From contig JBGAGY010000003.1 in the NCBI GenBank assembly GCA_044226485.1, positions 496,001 to 560,000 on the forward strand: DNA of 64,000 nucleotides. Reading direction: 5' to 3'. The DNA is from UBA6663 sp044226485. Its GTDB lineage: Bacteria > Chloroflexota > Anaerolineae > Anaerolineales > UBA6663. The notes under the pieces were generated by a model. That model made no database searches. It saw nothing but the letters and a program-made list of their open reading frames with translations, and was not told where the DNA came from. A program made the position numbers and the translations under genes. Positions 9,489 through 19,000 of this stretch are shown in pieces (the first letter of the stretch is position 1; every line of letters begins with the position of its first letter).

Positions 9489-11339
9489 ATGAGCGGCGTT
9501 TTTGGAGTGATCGATCCCCAGCGTCGCGTGGAAAGCCACGCTCTGGCGTCGCGCATCGCCGCTGTCCTGACCCACCGCGACTGGTATGTGATCGACGACT
9601 TCACAGATCCTGCTGCCAACGCAACGCTCGGGCGAGTCGGCATCGGCATCTTCAATGAAGGCCGACAGCCCGTGTGCGGCGGCGATGACACCACGGCCGT
9701 GTTTTTTGCCGGCGAGGTCTATGAAATCGATGGCAAGAAGCTGCCTGAGGGGGGGCCTCAACAAGAGATCCTGATCGCTGATCTGTATTGCAAGTACGGC
9801 CCCGGTTTCGCGGCCCACCTGAACGGAGCCTTCATCATAGCCCTATGGGATGGGCGCCTCCAACGCTTGGTGCTGACCAATGATCACTTCGGGCTGTACC
9901 CTCATTTCTACAGCCTGCAGAACGGTCGGTTGCTCTTTGCCCCTGAGATGAAGGGTATTCTTTGCGATCCCGGCTTCAGAAGGTCTCTGGACTTCGTCGC
10001 CCTGGCTCAATACGTCAGGTTTCAGCATCTGTTGGGTGAACGCTCGTTCTTCGATGATCTGGCGCTGCTTCCGCCGGGTGCAAGCCTGATCTTCGACGCG
10101 GCCTCTGGCGCATGCAAGGTGGAACGTTACTGGACGGTCGCCGACATTCCACATCGGCCGGAAGTCCGGTTCAACGATGCCGTAGCCGAGGCGGGGCGAT
10201 TGCTTCGGGCCGCCAGCCAGCGACTCTCCGACGACCGGTATCGGCCCGGTGTGTTCTTGAGCGGCGGCCTTGATTCGCGAGTCATTCTGGGGATGTCCCG
10301 CCGCCGCCCCATCGCCACCCTCACCTACGGCGCTCGCCAATCAAGAGACGTCTATTACGCAGCCCAAGTAGCTCGGATCGCGGGCAGCCAGCACCACTGG
10401 TTCGACATGTCGGACGGGAACTGGGTGCCGCAGAATCTCGATCTTCACATGACCCTGACCGAGGGCCAGCACAGCTGGATCCATTCACATGGCATCCACA
10501 CCCTGCCTGCTGCTCGGGCGATGATGGATGTCAACCTGACAGGTTGGGACGGTGGTACCGTGATGGGACACAACGATTCCATCGAGCCGCAGCAGATCCG
10601 AGCCGTCAGCGACCAGGCCCTGGCCGTGCGACTGTTCGGGCTCTTCAACCAGCACTATTCCTGGCCCGGGATCAACGAAGCCGAAGAGCAATCGCTTTAT
10701 TGCGAGCCTTTGCGGAGGCGCCTGGCCGGTGTGGCTTTCGACTCGTTCCGCGAAGAACTGGAGCCCTACCTGACCTTGCGCCCCGACGTTCGAGCCGAGT
10801 ACTTCTATATCCGCAACCATTGCGGCCGCCTGACGCAGAACATGATCACGATGTACCGATCGCACATCGAGGTCCGTTTTCCGTTCTTCGATTACCGGCT
10901 GTTCGAATTCCTATACTCCCTGAACGCCGAGGTGCGCGGGCACAAGGCTCTCTACTTCGCCGTGCAGCAACGCGAGGTCCCGCAACTCGTCAGCGTGCCC
11001 TACGATCATGACGAGTTCCTTCCGACCGCGTGGCGTTGGTGGCGCGCCGGGCATGCCCTGACGGTCAAGGCGGGTCGACGGCTTCGTCGGGCCTTCCGCC
11101 CCTGGTTTTCCGAGCGGCCAACCCTCTATGCCGACTATGAGAATTATCTGCGCCGCGAGTTGCGCCCGTGGGCTGAAGCCATTATTTCGGACCGGCGCAC
11201 CACGGAACGCGGGATTTTCGACCCTCAGTTTCTGAAGTCTTTGCTCGACCGCCACATGTCTGGCTACGAGCAATGGACGATCGGGAAAATCGCGCCACTC
11301 ATGACGTTTGAGTTGATGCTCCGGCATCTGGTCGACTGA
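9489..11339 (+). CDS. Asparagine-synthetase-like amide ligase with degenerate glutaminase domain
   Basis: A 616-residue protein of the asparagine synthetase B / beta-lactam synthetase superfamily. The N-terminal class II glutaminase-like domain (about 1-190) starts MSGVFGVID. The catalytic N-terminal Cys is replaced by Ser, and the glutamine-binding FNGEIYN motif is FAGEVYE (Asn to Ala, residue 74). The C-terminal synthetase domain keeps the ATP-pyrophosphatase PP-loop as SGGLDSRVIL (about residue 258) and the later RFPFFDYRLFEFLYSL segment. The expected outcome is an enzyme that adenylates a carboxylate but cannot make ammonia from glutamine, as in beta-lactam or carbapenam synthetases, so it may use another amine or act within one molecule. 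It lies 187 bases before the thioesterase and reads toward the PKS genes. Membership in the cluster is inferred from position. No clear Shine-Dalgarno site is seen. Confidence 0.8.
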   Translation: MSGVFGVIDPQRRVESHALASRIAAVLTHRDWYVIDDFTDPAANATLGRVGIGIFNEGRQPVCGGDDTTAVFFAGEVYEIDGKKLPEGGPQQEILIADLYCKYGPGFAAHLNGAFIIALWDGRLQRLVLTNDHFGLYPHFYSLQNGRLLFAPEMKGILCDPGFRRSLDFVALAQYVRFQHLLGERSFFDDLALLPPGASLIFDAASGACKVERYWTVADIPHRPEVRFNDAVAEAGRLLRAASQRLSDDRYRPGVFLSGGLDSRVILGMSRRRPIATLTYGARQSRDVYYAAQVARIAGSQHHWFDMSDGNWVPQNLDLHMTLTEGQHSWIHSHGIHTLPAARAMMDVNLTGWDGGTVMGHNDSIEPQQIRAVSDQALAVRLFGLFNQHYSWPGINEAEEQSLYCEPLRRRLAGVAFDSFREELEPYLTLRPDVRAEYFYIRNHCGRLTQNMITMYRSHIEVRFPFFDYRLFEFLYSLNAEVRGHKALYFAVQQREVPQLVSVPYDHDEFLPTAWRWWRAGHALTVKAGRRLRRAFRPWFSERPTLYADYENYLRRELRPWAEAIISDRRTTERGIFDPQFLKSLLDRHMSGYEQWTIGKIAPLMTFELMLRHLVD

Positions 11340-11449
11340 TGACCCGCCAAGAGGCTCACCAGGTGGCGCTGAACCTGCCCGGGCAAGCACTTCTCCGAAA
11401 CCCACGAAAACGAGTATCTTTCTCAATTCGGACTGGTACTGTGCGGTTA

Positions 11450-11478
11450 TTGACCGCGTCAAGGGGACCCAAGATACT
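11450..11478 (+). promoter_or_regulatory. Sigma70-like promoter of the PKS/NRPS operon
   Basis: TTGACC (11450-11455) and GATACT (11473-11478) are separated by exactly 17 bases; they match 5 of 6 and 4 of 6 consensus positions. Transcription would start near 11485, about 40 bases before the thioesterase ATG, which has AAGG about 10 bases upstream. This is the only convincing promoter I see between the amide-ligase gene and the tRNA gene. The other bases of 11,340-11,526 hold nothing else I can assign. Confidence 0.6.
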
Positions 11479-11526
11479 CAATCAACGCGGTATACATGAC
11501 AGTTCACTCACCAAGGTAAAACAGCA

Positions 11527-12297
11527 ATGAAGTCCGGGCCTGCCTCGGCTGGACTCGGTGCGTGGGTCGCCTGCCCCGCGCCCCGAGCGTGGCCCCGAGT
11601 GCGTTTGTACTGTGTGCCTTTCGCCGGAGGAGGAGCATCAACCTTCCGCGCATGGCCGGCATTGCTGCCTGCGGGCGTGGAAATGCGCGCGATTCAGTTG
11701 CCGGGTCGTGAGGGCCGTCTGCGTGAGGTGCCTTACCGAAACCTGGCGTCTTTGGTCGCGGAGTTGGCCTACGTGCTGGCGCCGGAACTCGAACTGCCCT
11801 TTGCCATCTTTGGGCACAGCCTCGGCGCCTTGATCGCGTTTGAGCTTGCCCGCCAACTGCGCCGCAATGGCGGCCCGCAACCTGTTCATCTGTTTGTGTC
11901 TGCCCATCGCGCACCGCACCTGCAGGATCCGGAGGAGCCGCTGCACGCCCTCCCCGAAGCGCAGTTCATCGAAAAGCTCCAATTCCGTTACGGCGGAATA
12001 CCCGATGTGATCAGAGGTGACCCAGAGTTGTTGCAGTTGTTTCTTCCAATGCTCCGGGCGGACATGACGATGCTCGAAACGCATCGCTATGCCGCCGAAG
12101 AGCCGCTCGACACGCCGATCACGGCTTTCGGCGGCCGTGATGATCCGCGGGCTCCGATCGCTGGCCTGGAAGCCTGGCGCACGCAGACGGTCGGTGCATT
12201 CCGGACGGAACAGTTGGCGGGAGGTCACTTCTACCTCAATGAAGCGCGCGCACCGCTGGTCGCCAGCATCGCGCGCGACCTGGTTGCTTTCGCCTGA
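11527..12297 (+). CDS. Type II thioesterase of the PKS/NRPS cluster
   Basis: A 256-residue stand-alone thioesterase of the GrsT/RifR type. Visible signatures are CVPFAGGGASTF (oxyanion region), GREGR, the nucleophile elbow GHSLGALIAFELAR (Ser near residue 99), the acid in GGRDDP and the catalytic His in AGGHFYL. Such proteins clear misprimed or stalled acyl groups from carrier proteins; a few also release products. This matters here because the last synthetase has no fused thioesterase. It is the first gene after the putative operon promoter and is followed after 6 bases by the phosphopantetheinyl transferase. Confidence 0.9.
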   Translation: MKSGPASAGLGAWVACPAPRAWPRVRLYCVPFAGGGASTFRAWPALLPAGVEMRAIQLPGREGRLREVPYRNLASLVAELAYVLAPELELPFAIFGHSLGALIAFELARQLRRNGGPQPVHLFVSAHRAPHLQDPEEPLHALPEAQFIEKLQFRYGGIPDVIRGDPELLQLFLPMLRADMTMLETHRYAAEEPLDTPITAFGGRDDPRAPIAGLEAWRTQTVGAFRTEQLAGGHFYLNEARAPLVASIARDLVAFA

Positions 12298-12303
12298 CGA
12301 TCA

Positions 12304-13059
12304 ATGACTTTCCCCAGCGCCTCGTCTCGATCCCTCGCAGAACAGGCACTGGCCCCTTCCGACGTGCGTGTGTGGGTCCTGCGACTCGACACGGTCGACC
12401 TGGAGCCCGGCGTTCTCGCCTGTCTCACGCCCGATGAGCGCGACAGGGCATCGCGATATCGATTCGAACGCGATGCTCGTCGCTACAAAGCAACTCGGGC
12501 CGCCCTTCGCCATACTCTCGCCAGGATGATTCACCTCGAGGCACGGGAGCTTCGGTTAGAATACTCCAGCCTGGGACAACCGACGTTAGCTCCGGATCAG
12601 AACGCACCAGATGTGAGATTCAGCGTCACCCATACCAGCGGCCTCGCCGCGATCGCGGTCACGACGGGCCGCGCCATCGGCATCGACCTCGAACAGATCC
12701 GGCCCATCGCAGAATTCGAGTTGATCGCCCGTCGGAACTTCGCGACGACGGAGCAGACACAGTTGTTCGACCTTCCAGCCGATGAGCGTCTCAGGGGCTT
12801 CTTGAACGCCTGGACCTGTAAGGAAGCCTACCTCAAGGCGCTTGGTCTCGGCCTGTCACGAGGCCTTGATCGGTGCGCCGTCAGCCTGGCTCCAGGCCGT
12901 CGACCAGAGCTTGTTTGGAGTGAACTCGAGCCGGGTCCAGTGACGCGTTGGTCCATAGCCACCCTGGACACTGAGGAACACTTCGTGGGCGCACTGGCCG
13001 TCGAGGGGCCGATCACCAACCTGCAACAACGACTCTGGGAGCCCAACGAATGGCGCTGA
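12304..13059 (+). CDS. Sfp-type 4'-phosphopantetheinyl transferase
   Basis: A 251-residue protein, the usual Sfp-type length. It transfers phosphopantetheine from CoA to the Ser of carrier domains, which the seven ACPs and one PCP downstream need. The motifs are RFSVTHTSG, GIDLEQI (Mg-binding acid) and WTCKEAYLKALG (the W-x-x-KEA-x-x-K signature). It starts 6 bases after the thioesterase and its last 10 bases overlap the start of the first PKS gene, consistent with one operon. Having its own activating enzyme makes the cluster self-contained. Confidence 0.93.
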   Translation: MTFPSASSRSLAEQALAPSDVRVWVLRLDTVDLEPGVLACLTPDERDRASRYRFERDARRYKATRAALRHTLARMIHLEARELRLEYSSLGQPTLAPDQNAPDVRFSVTHTSGLAAIAVTTGRAIGIDLEQIRPIAEFELIARRNFATTEQTQLFDLPADERLRGFLNAWTCKEAYLKALGLGLSRGLDRCAVSLAPGRRPELVWSELEPGPVTRWSIATLDTEEHFVGALAVEGPITNLQQRLWEPNEWR

Positions 13060-16000
13060 GTCAACCAATGAGGACCGAGCCTTCAACGGCTTCCGCGCAG
13101 AACGGCCGCGACCCGATCGCCATCGTGGGAGTCGGCTGCAGGCTTCCCGGGGATGTGAACGACCCCGAGTCGCTCTGGGAGCTGTTGAGCCAGGGCCGTT
13201 CAGCAGTCGGAGAAATCCCAGGCGACCGCTTCTCCGTCGAGGCGCTATACGACTCACGGCCGGCAACGCCTGGCAAGATCATGACACGCTGGGGCGGTTT
13301 CGTAAAGGACGTCGACCGCTTCGATGCCTTTTTCTTCGGCATCGCGCCGCACGAGGCCGAGCGGCTCGACCCCCAGCAGCGGCTCCTGCTGGAGACATCG
13401 TGGGAGGCCCTGGCCGACGCCGGTCAGGACCTCGCCGCCCTGGCTGGCAGCCGAAACGGCGTCTTCGTCGGACAGTGGCTCAGCGACTACGAGGCCCGGC
13501 TGTTCGCCGATCCATCCCAAACCGACTTCTACATGACGACGGGCAGCGGTCGCTACTCGGCATCCGGTCGCCTGTCGTACCAATACGGCTGGCAAGGGCC
13601 CAGCCTGACAATCGACACAGCCTGTTCGTCATCGCTCGTGGCTGTTCATCTCGCAGTGCAGAGCCTTCGCAATGGTGAATGCGGACTAGCCATCGCGGCT
13701 GGCTCCAACGTGATCCTTCAGCCGCACATCACGATCGCGTACTCGCAATCGAAGATGATGGCCCCGGACGGTCGCTGCAAGTTCGGCGACGCGGCCGCCG
13801 ACGGATACGTGCGCAGCGATGGAGCAGTCGCCATCGTGCTCAAGCGCCTGTCTGACGCGCTGAAGGATGGCGATCCGATCCGAGCTGTCATCCTGGGCAC
13901 CGCCGTAAACAACGACGGCCGAAGTAGCGGCACGCTGACGACGCCAAGCCTCATCGGGCAAGAAGAGATGCTGCGGCTCGCCTATGCCGACGCCGGTGTG
14001 GCTCCGACGGATGTGAGCTACATCGAGGCCCACGGCACAGGCACTCGCGCCGGAGATCCGGTCGAGATCGGCGCGATCGGCGCGGTCCTGGGAGCGGGTC
14101 GACCTTCAGATCGGCCGCTGCGCATCGGCTCGATCAAGAGCAATATCGGGCACACCGAAGGGGCGGCCGGCCTGGCGGGCCTGTTGAAAGTCGTATTGTC
14201 CCTGCAGAAGAGCCGCCTGCCGGCCAGTCTACACGTGCAGACGCCTAATCCGAACATCGCTTGGGCGGACCTGGGTGTGACCCTCCAGCGAGAGTTGGAG
14301 CCCTGGCCGACCGAACGTGCGCGTATCGCCGGCGTCAGCGCCTTTGGCATCGCCGGCACCAACGCTCACGTGGTCCTCGCGGCTGCGCCGAATCAGCCTT
14401 CAATGCCGTCCGACGATGGAGCACGCGCCGAGCTGGTGGCGATCTCGGCCCAGACCCCGGAGGGATTGTTCGCCGTAGCCGAGTCGGTCGAAGCCTGGCT
14501 CGGCCGCAGCGCGGTTGACCCAGCCCTCCGCCTGCGGGACCTGGCTCACACAGCCGGCGCACGTCGTTCGCATCTCGACTATCGCGCCGCCTTCGTTGCT
14601 GACACGGTAGAAGGCTTGCGCGCTGCACTGGCAGATTGGGCGCGCGACTCCCGGGGGGGCAGCACCACGACGGCCATGGGCCGGGCCCGGCGGATCGCCT
14701 TCGTGTTTCCGGGCCAAGGCGGGCAGTGGCTGGGTATGGGACGCCAGTTGTTGGAGGAAGAGGCCGTCTTCCGCGCCGCGATCGAGCGCTGCGAGGCCGC
14801 GTTGAAACCCCACGTGAGGTGGTCGCTGATCGAGCAACTCACGGCCGACGACGCCAGTTCGCGTTTGGAAGAGATCGACGTCGTGCAACCGATGCTCTTC
14901 GCGGTGCAGGTCGGGCTGGCGGAGCTGTGGCGATCGTGGGGCGTGACGCCCGAGGCTGTCGTTGGCCATAGCATGGGCGAAGTCGCAGCTGCTTGCGTGG
15001 CCGGTGCGTTGAGCCTTGAAGACGCAGCCTGCGTGATCTGCAGCCGGAGCCGGCTGATGAAGCAAGTCAGCGGCCAGGGCGCGATGGCGCTCGTCGGGCT
15101 GCCGCTCGATGAGGCTCAGGCGGCCTTGGCCGGCTACGAGGATCGGCTGTCCATCGCCGTCAGCAATGGCCCGCGCTCCACGGTCCTTTCAGGCGACCCG
15201 GCAGCCCTCGCCGAAGTGGTGGCCGCACTGGAGCGCCGCGAGGTTTTCTGCCGCGCGGTGAACGTCGACGTCGCCGCGCACAGCCCGCACATGGACGCGT
15301 TGCGCGAGCCCCTGGTCAACGAGCTGGCCGGCGTACGCCCCTCTGATGCGTCCGCGCCGATCTATTCCACAGTCACAGGCACCGTGGTGGCTGGGGGCGC
15401 GCTGGACGCCGAATATTGGGGCCGCAACCTGCGTGAGCCTGTCCTCTTCGCAACCGCTGTTCAGGAATTGCTGGCGGCAGGTTTCGACACCTTCATTGAG
15501 ATCAATCCGCACCCGATCTTGTTGCAAGCTGTGGTTCAGGCGGACCCGGGCGACCGCGACTTGCAGGCCCTGGCCTCCCTCCGCCGCGACGCGCCTGAGC
15601 GGGCGACCCTTCTGGAGAGCTTGGGCACGCTCTATGCCCTGGGCCAAACGATCGACTGGCGCGCCCTGTATCCCGACGGTCGATGCCTGTCTCTGCCGTC
15701 CTACCCGTGGCAGCGCGAGCGGTTCTGGTACGACGGCCCGCCGGCCGTCGAGCGCGCCACCCCTCGGGCCGGCCTGCTCGATGGCCCCATGCGTTCGGCA
15801 GCTCAACCGCAGACTCGCCTATGGGAGGGTACGCTGTCGGTCGAACGCTTCCCGTTTTTGTCAGACCATCGTGTGCGACAGGCGGTCGTGCTCCCAGCCG
15901 CGGCCATGATCGACATGGCCCTCACCGCCGCAGGCTCCGGGCACACCCGCGATGGACGCTCGCTACAAGACGTCAGGATCCTCGAAGCCGTGCTCCTGCA

Positions 16001-19000
16001 TGAGCCCAGGGCCGTGCAGGTCGTGGTTGGGCCCGCCCAACCGGGACTCGACGGCCCGGCTGGCAGTGACAGCGTCAAGATCTTCAGTCGCGCCGAGGGC
16101 TCGGACGATTGGACTCTGCACGCGACCGGTGTCTTGGGGGCCGCACCCTCGTTGCAGGTACAGGCGTCGGGGGTGCCGCTCGATGAGATCCGACGCCGCG
16201 CAATAACCCGGCGCAGCGGCGTTGATCATATCGCCTCGATGGATGCGCGCGGCCTGAACTATGGCGATGCGTTCACGGGCATTCGGGATCTCTGGCATGG
16301 CGACGGCGAGTCGCTGGCCGACATCGCGCTGCCAGTCTCGGCTCCGGTGGATGGGTTCCAGGTGCCGCCGGCTTTGCTCGATGCCTGCTTCCAGACTCTC
16401 CTGGACACCACGGCGCTCCATCCACATGACCCATACGTGCCGATGGCCATCAAATCCGTCCGGATGCATCGGCCGCTGACGTCAGCCGCCTGGGCGCACG
16501 CCGTGCGCTCTGCGGAGGGCGACGAACTCGTCGGCGACCTGTTCATCTACACGGCCGGGGGCGACCTGGCGCTCGAGATCCGCGGCCTCCGACTCACGCG
16601 CCTGTCCGCTCCGGACGACCGCGGGCTCGAGGGCCTTTTCTACGAAACCTCCTGGCAGGAGGTCCCGCTGGATGATTCGACAACTGCGCTCAGCGTACGC
16701 TGGGTCATCATCAATGCGGCGCGCGAACTCGGGCCGGCGCTGCAGATCGAGCTCGCCCGCCTCGGCGCGACGGCCAAGGTGTTGAATCCAGGCGAGTTGG
16801 ATGAGATCGCGACCGCCGAGGGCGTGATCAGCCTGTGGGCACCGGACGGTGATCCGGCGGAACAGGCCCGGTCCGCGGCTGGCGATCTGCTGGCCAGCGT
16901 TCAGCGACTGACGGCCGCCCAGGTTGATGCGCAACCCCGGCTGTGGCTGGCCACCTGCGGCGCCATGGCCGTCATGCCGGGCGAAGTCCCCTCGCCGGCG
17001 ATGACAGCACTCTGGGGGCTTGGCGGCGTGGTCGCGCACGAGCATCCGGGCCTGGGCGCCACGCGCGTGGACCTCGCCGGCGAGACCTCGGCGATGGCCA
17101 GGGCCCTGGCCCAAGAGCTCACCCGCAACGTTCAGCCCGCTCATCGGGAAGATCGGGTCGCCTGGAGAAATGGGAAGCGCTTTGTGGCACGGTTGCAGCC
17201 TGCGGGGACGCTCGGTACGACGCGAGCCGCCGGCCCTTCTCGTGAAGACGCGACGCCATTCCGGATCGCACTCACGCGCCCTGGCGTGTTCGACAACCTG
17301 ATCGCGCGCGAGCAACCGCGACGAGGCCCGGGCGCCGGACAGATCGAGATCGCGGTCGAGGCCGCCGGCCTGAACTTCATCAACGTGCTCTCCGCGCTCG
17401 GGATCTACCCGGGCGTCGCGGATGGCGTTGGGCCGCTCGGGCTGGAGTGTGCCGGGGTCGTGACCGCCGTCGGGGACGACGTGACCGGGTTTGCGATCGG
17501 CGACGCGGTGCTGGCAATCTCACACGAGAGCCTGGGTTCGCATGCGCTGGCTGACGCCCGCCTGGTCGCGCGGTGGCCTAAGGCGCTGTCCGCGCTCGAA
17601 GCGGCGACGGTGCCGATCGTGTTTGTCACCGCCCTGTACGGACTTGAGCGCCTGGCGCAGTTACAGCCGGGCGAGCGCGTGCTCATCCACTCGGCCACGG
17701 GTGGGGTTGGCCTGGCCGCGATCCAGCTTGCCCGACTTGCGGGCGCCGAGGTCTTTGCCACCGCAGGCAGCGCAGAGAAGCGGGCCTACCTGGAAGGCCT
17801 CGGGGTCCAGCACGTCTACGACTCGCGCTCCGTGACGTTTGCGGAGGCGATCCAGGCCGACACGGGCGGCGCCGGCGTCGACGTGGTGCTCAATTCACTG
17901 GCCGGCGCCGCGATCCCGGCCGGGTTGTCCACCCTTGCCCCGTATGGCCGCTTCGTCGAGCTCGGGAAGCGCGACGTCTATGACAACACGGCGGTCGGCC
18001 TCTGGCCGTTCCGCAACAATCTGGCGTATTTCATGGTCGACCTCGAGCGCATGTGCCGCGAGCGGCCGGCCCAGGTGGGCGCCCTGCTCCGCGAGGTTGT
18101 CACGCGCATCGAGGAGGGGAGGTTGAGCCCGCTGCCCACGCAGGCGTTCCCGGCGGCTGAAGCCGGCGCCGCGTTCCGGCACATGGCGCAGGCCCGTCAC
18201 ATCGGCAAGATCGCGATCACCGTCCGCGATGCGCAAGGGCACTGGCCACCCATAGTGGCGGGTACTGCGCTCCACGCGGACGCCGCCTACCTGATCACCG
18301 GCGGCCTGGGCGCGTTAGGCCTGGCCGTCGCGGACTGGATGGTTGATCGCGGGGCCCGCCACCTCGCGCTCATGGGCCGTCATGAGCCAGAGCCTGAGGC
18401 CAGGGCCGCGATCGACGCGCTGCGCGACCGTGGGACCCACGTCATCACCATGAGAGGGGACGTCGCTCAAGCGAGCGACTTGCGCACTGCGCTGGATCAG
18501 ATCGGCGGCGAGCTACCGCCACTCCGTGGCGTCATTCACGCAGCAGGCATCCTGGACGACGGCATCCTGTCGGAGCAGACGCGCGAGCGCTTCGACAACG
18601 TCTTGCGGCCCAAGGTCGACGGCGCCTGGAACTTGCATCAGCTGACGCGCGCGCTGCCGATCGATTTCATGGTTTACTTCTCGTCGGTTGCATCACTGCT
18701 GGGCACGCCGGGCCAGGGCAACTACGCTGCCGCCAACGGGTTCCTCGATGGCCTGGCTGCGCATCGCCGAGCGCAAGGCCTGGCGGCGCTCAGCCTGAAC
18801 TGGGGGCCCTGGTCGTCGATCGGGCTTGCGGTCCAGGGTGATCGCAACAACCGTCTGGCGGCACAGGGCATCCAGGCGCTCACTCCCGACCAGGGCCTCG
18901 CGGCCCTCGAAGCAGCCTGGACGGCAGATCACGCTCAGCTGGCGATCGTGGGGCTCGATGCCGCGCTGTGGCGCTCCGCGCATCCGGCCGACGAGCCGTG

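Noticed and set aside
9355..9492. A 45-codon frame starting MCGL, like the start of a normal asparagine synthetase with its catalytic Cys
   Set aside because: The rest shows no glutaminase similarity and stops at 9,492, and the true domain begins intact at 9,489 with MSGVFGVID. The resemblance of four residues is chance.
9330..9818. Upstream extension of the aspA frame to 9,818
   Set aside because: It would overlap the start of the divergent amide-ligase gene. AspA homology begins at about 9,320 and a Shine-Dalgarno site supports the start at 9,329.
9489..11339. Lasso-peptide cyclase identity for the asparagine-synthetase homologue
   Set aside because: No lasso precursor, RRE or transglutaminase-like leader peptidase is seen nearby, and the adjacent genes are PKS/NRPS genes.
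11339..11530. A 63-codon frame between the amide ligase and the thioesterase
   Set aside because: It has no Shine-Dalgarno site, an unconvincing composition, and contains the predicted operon promoter.
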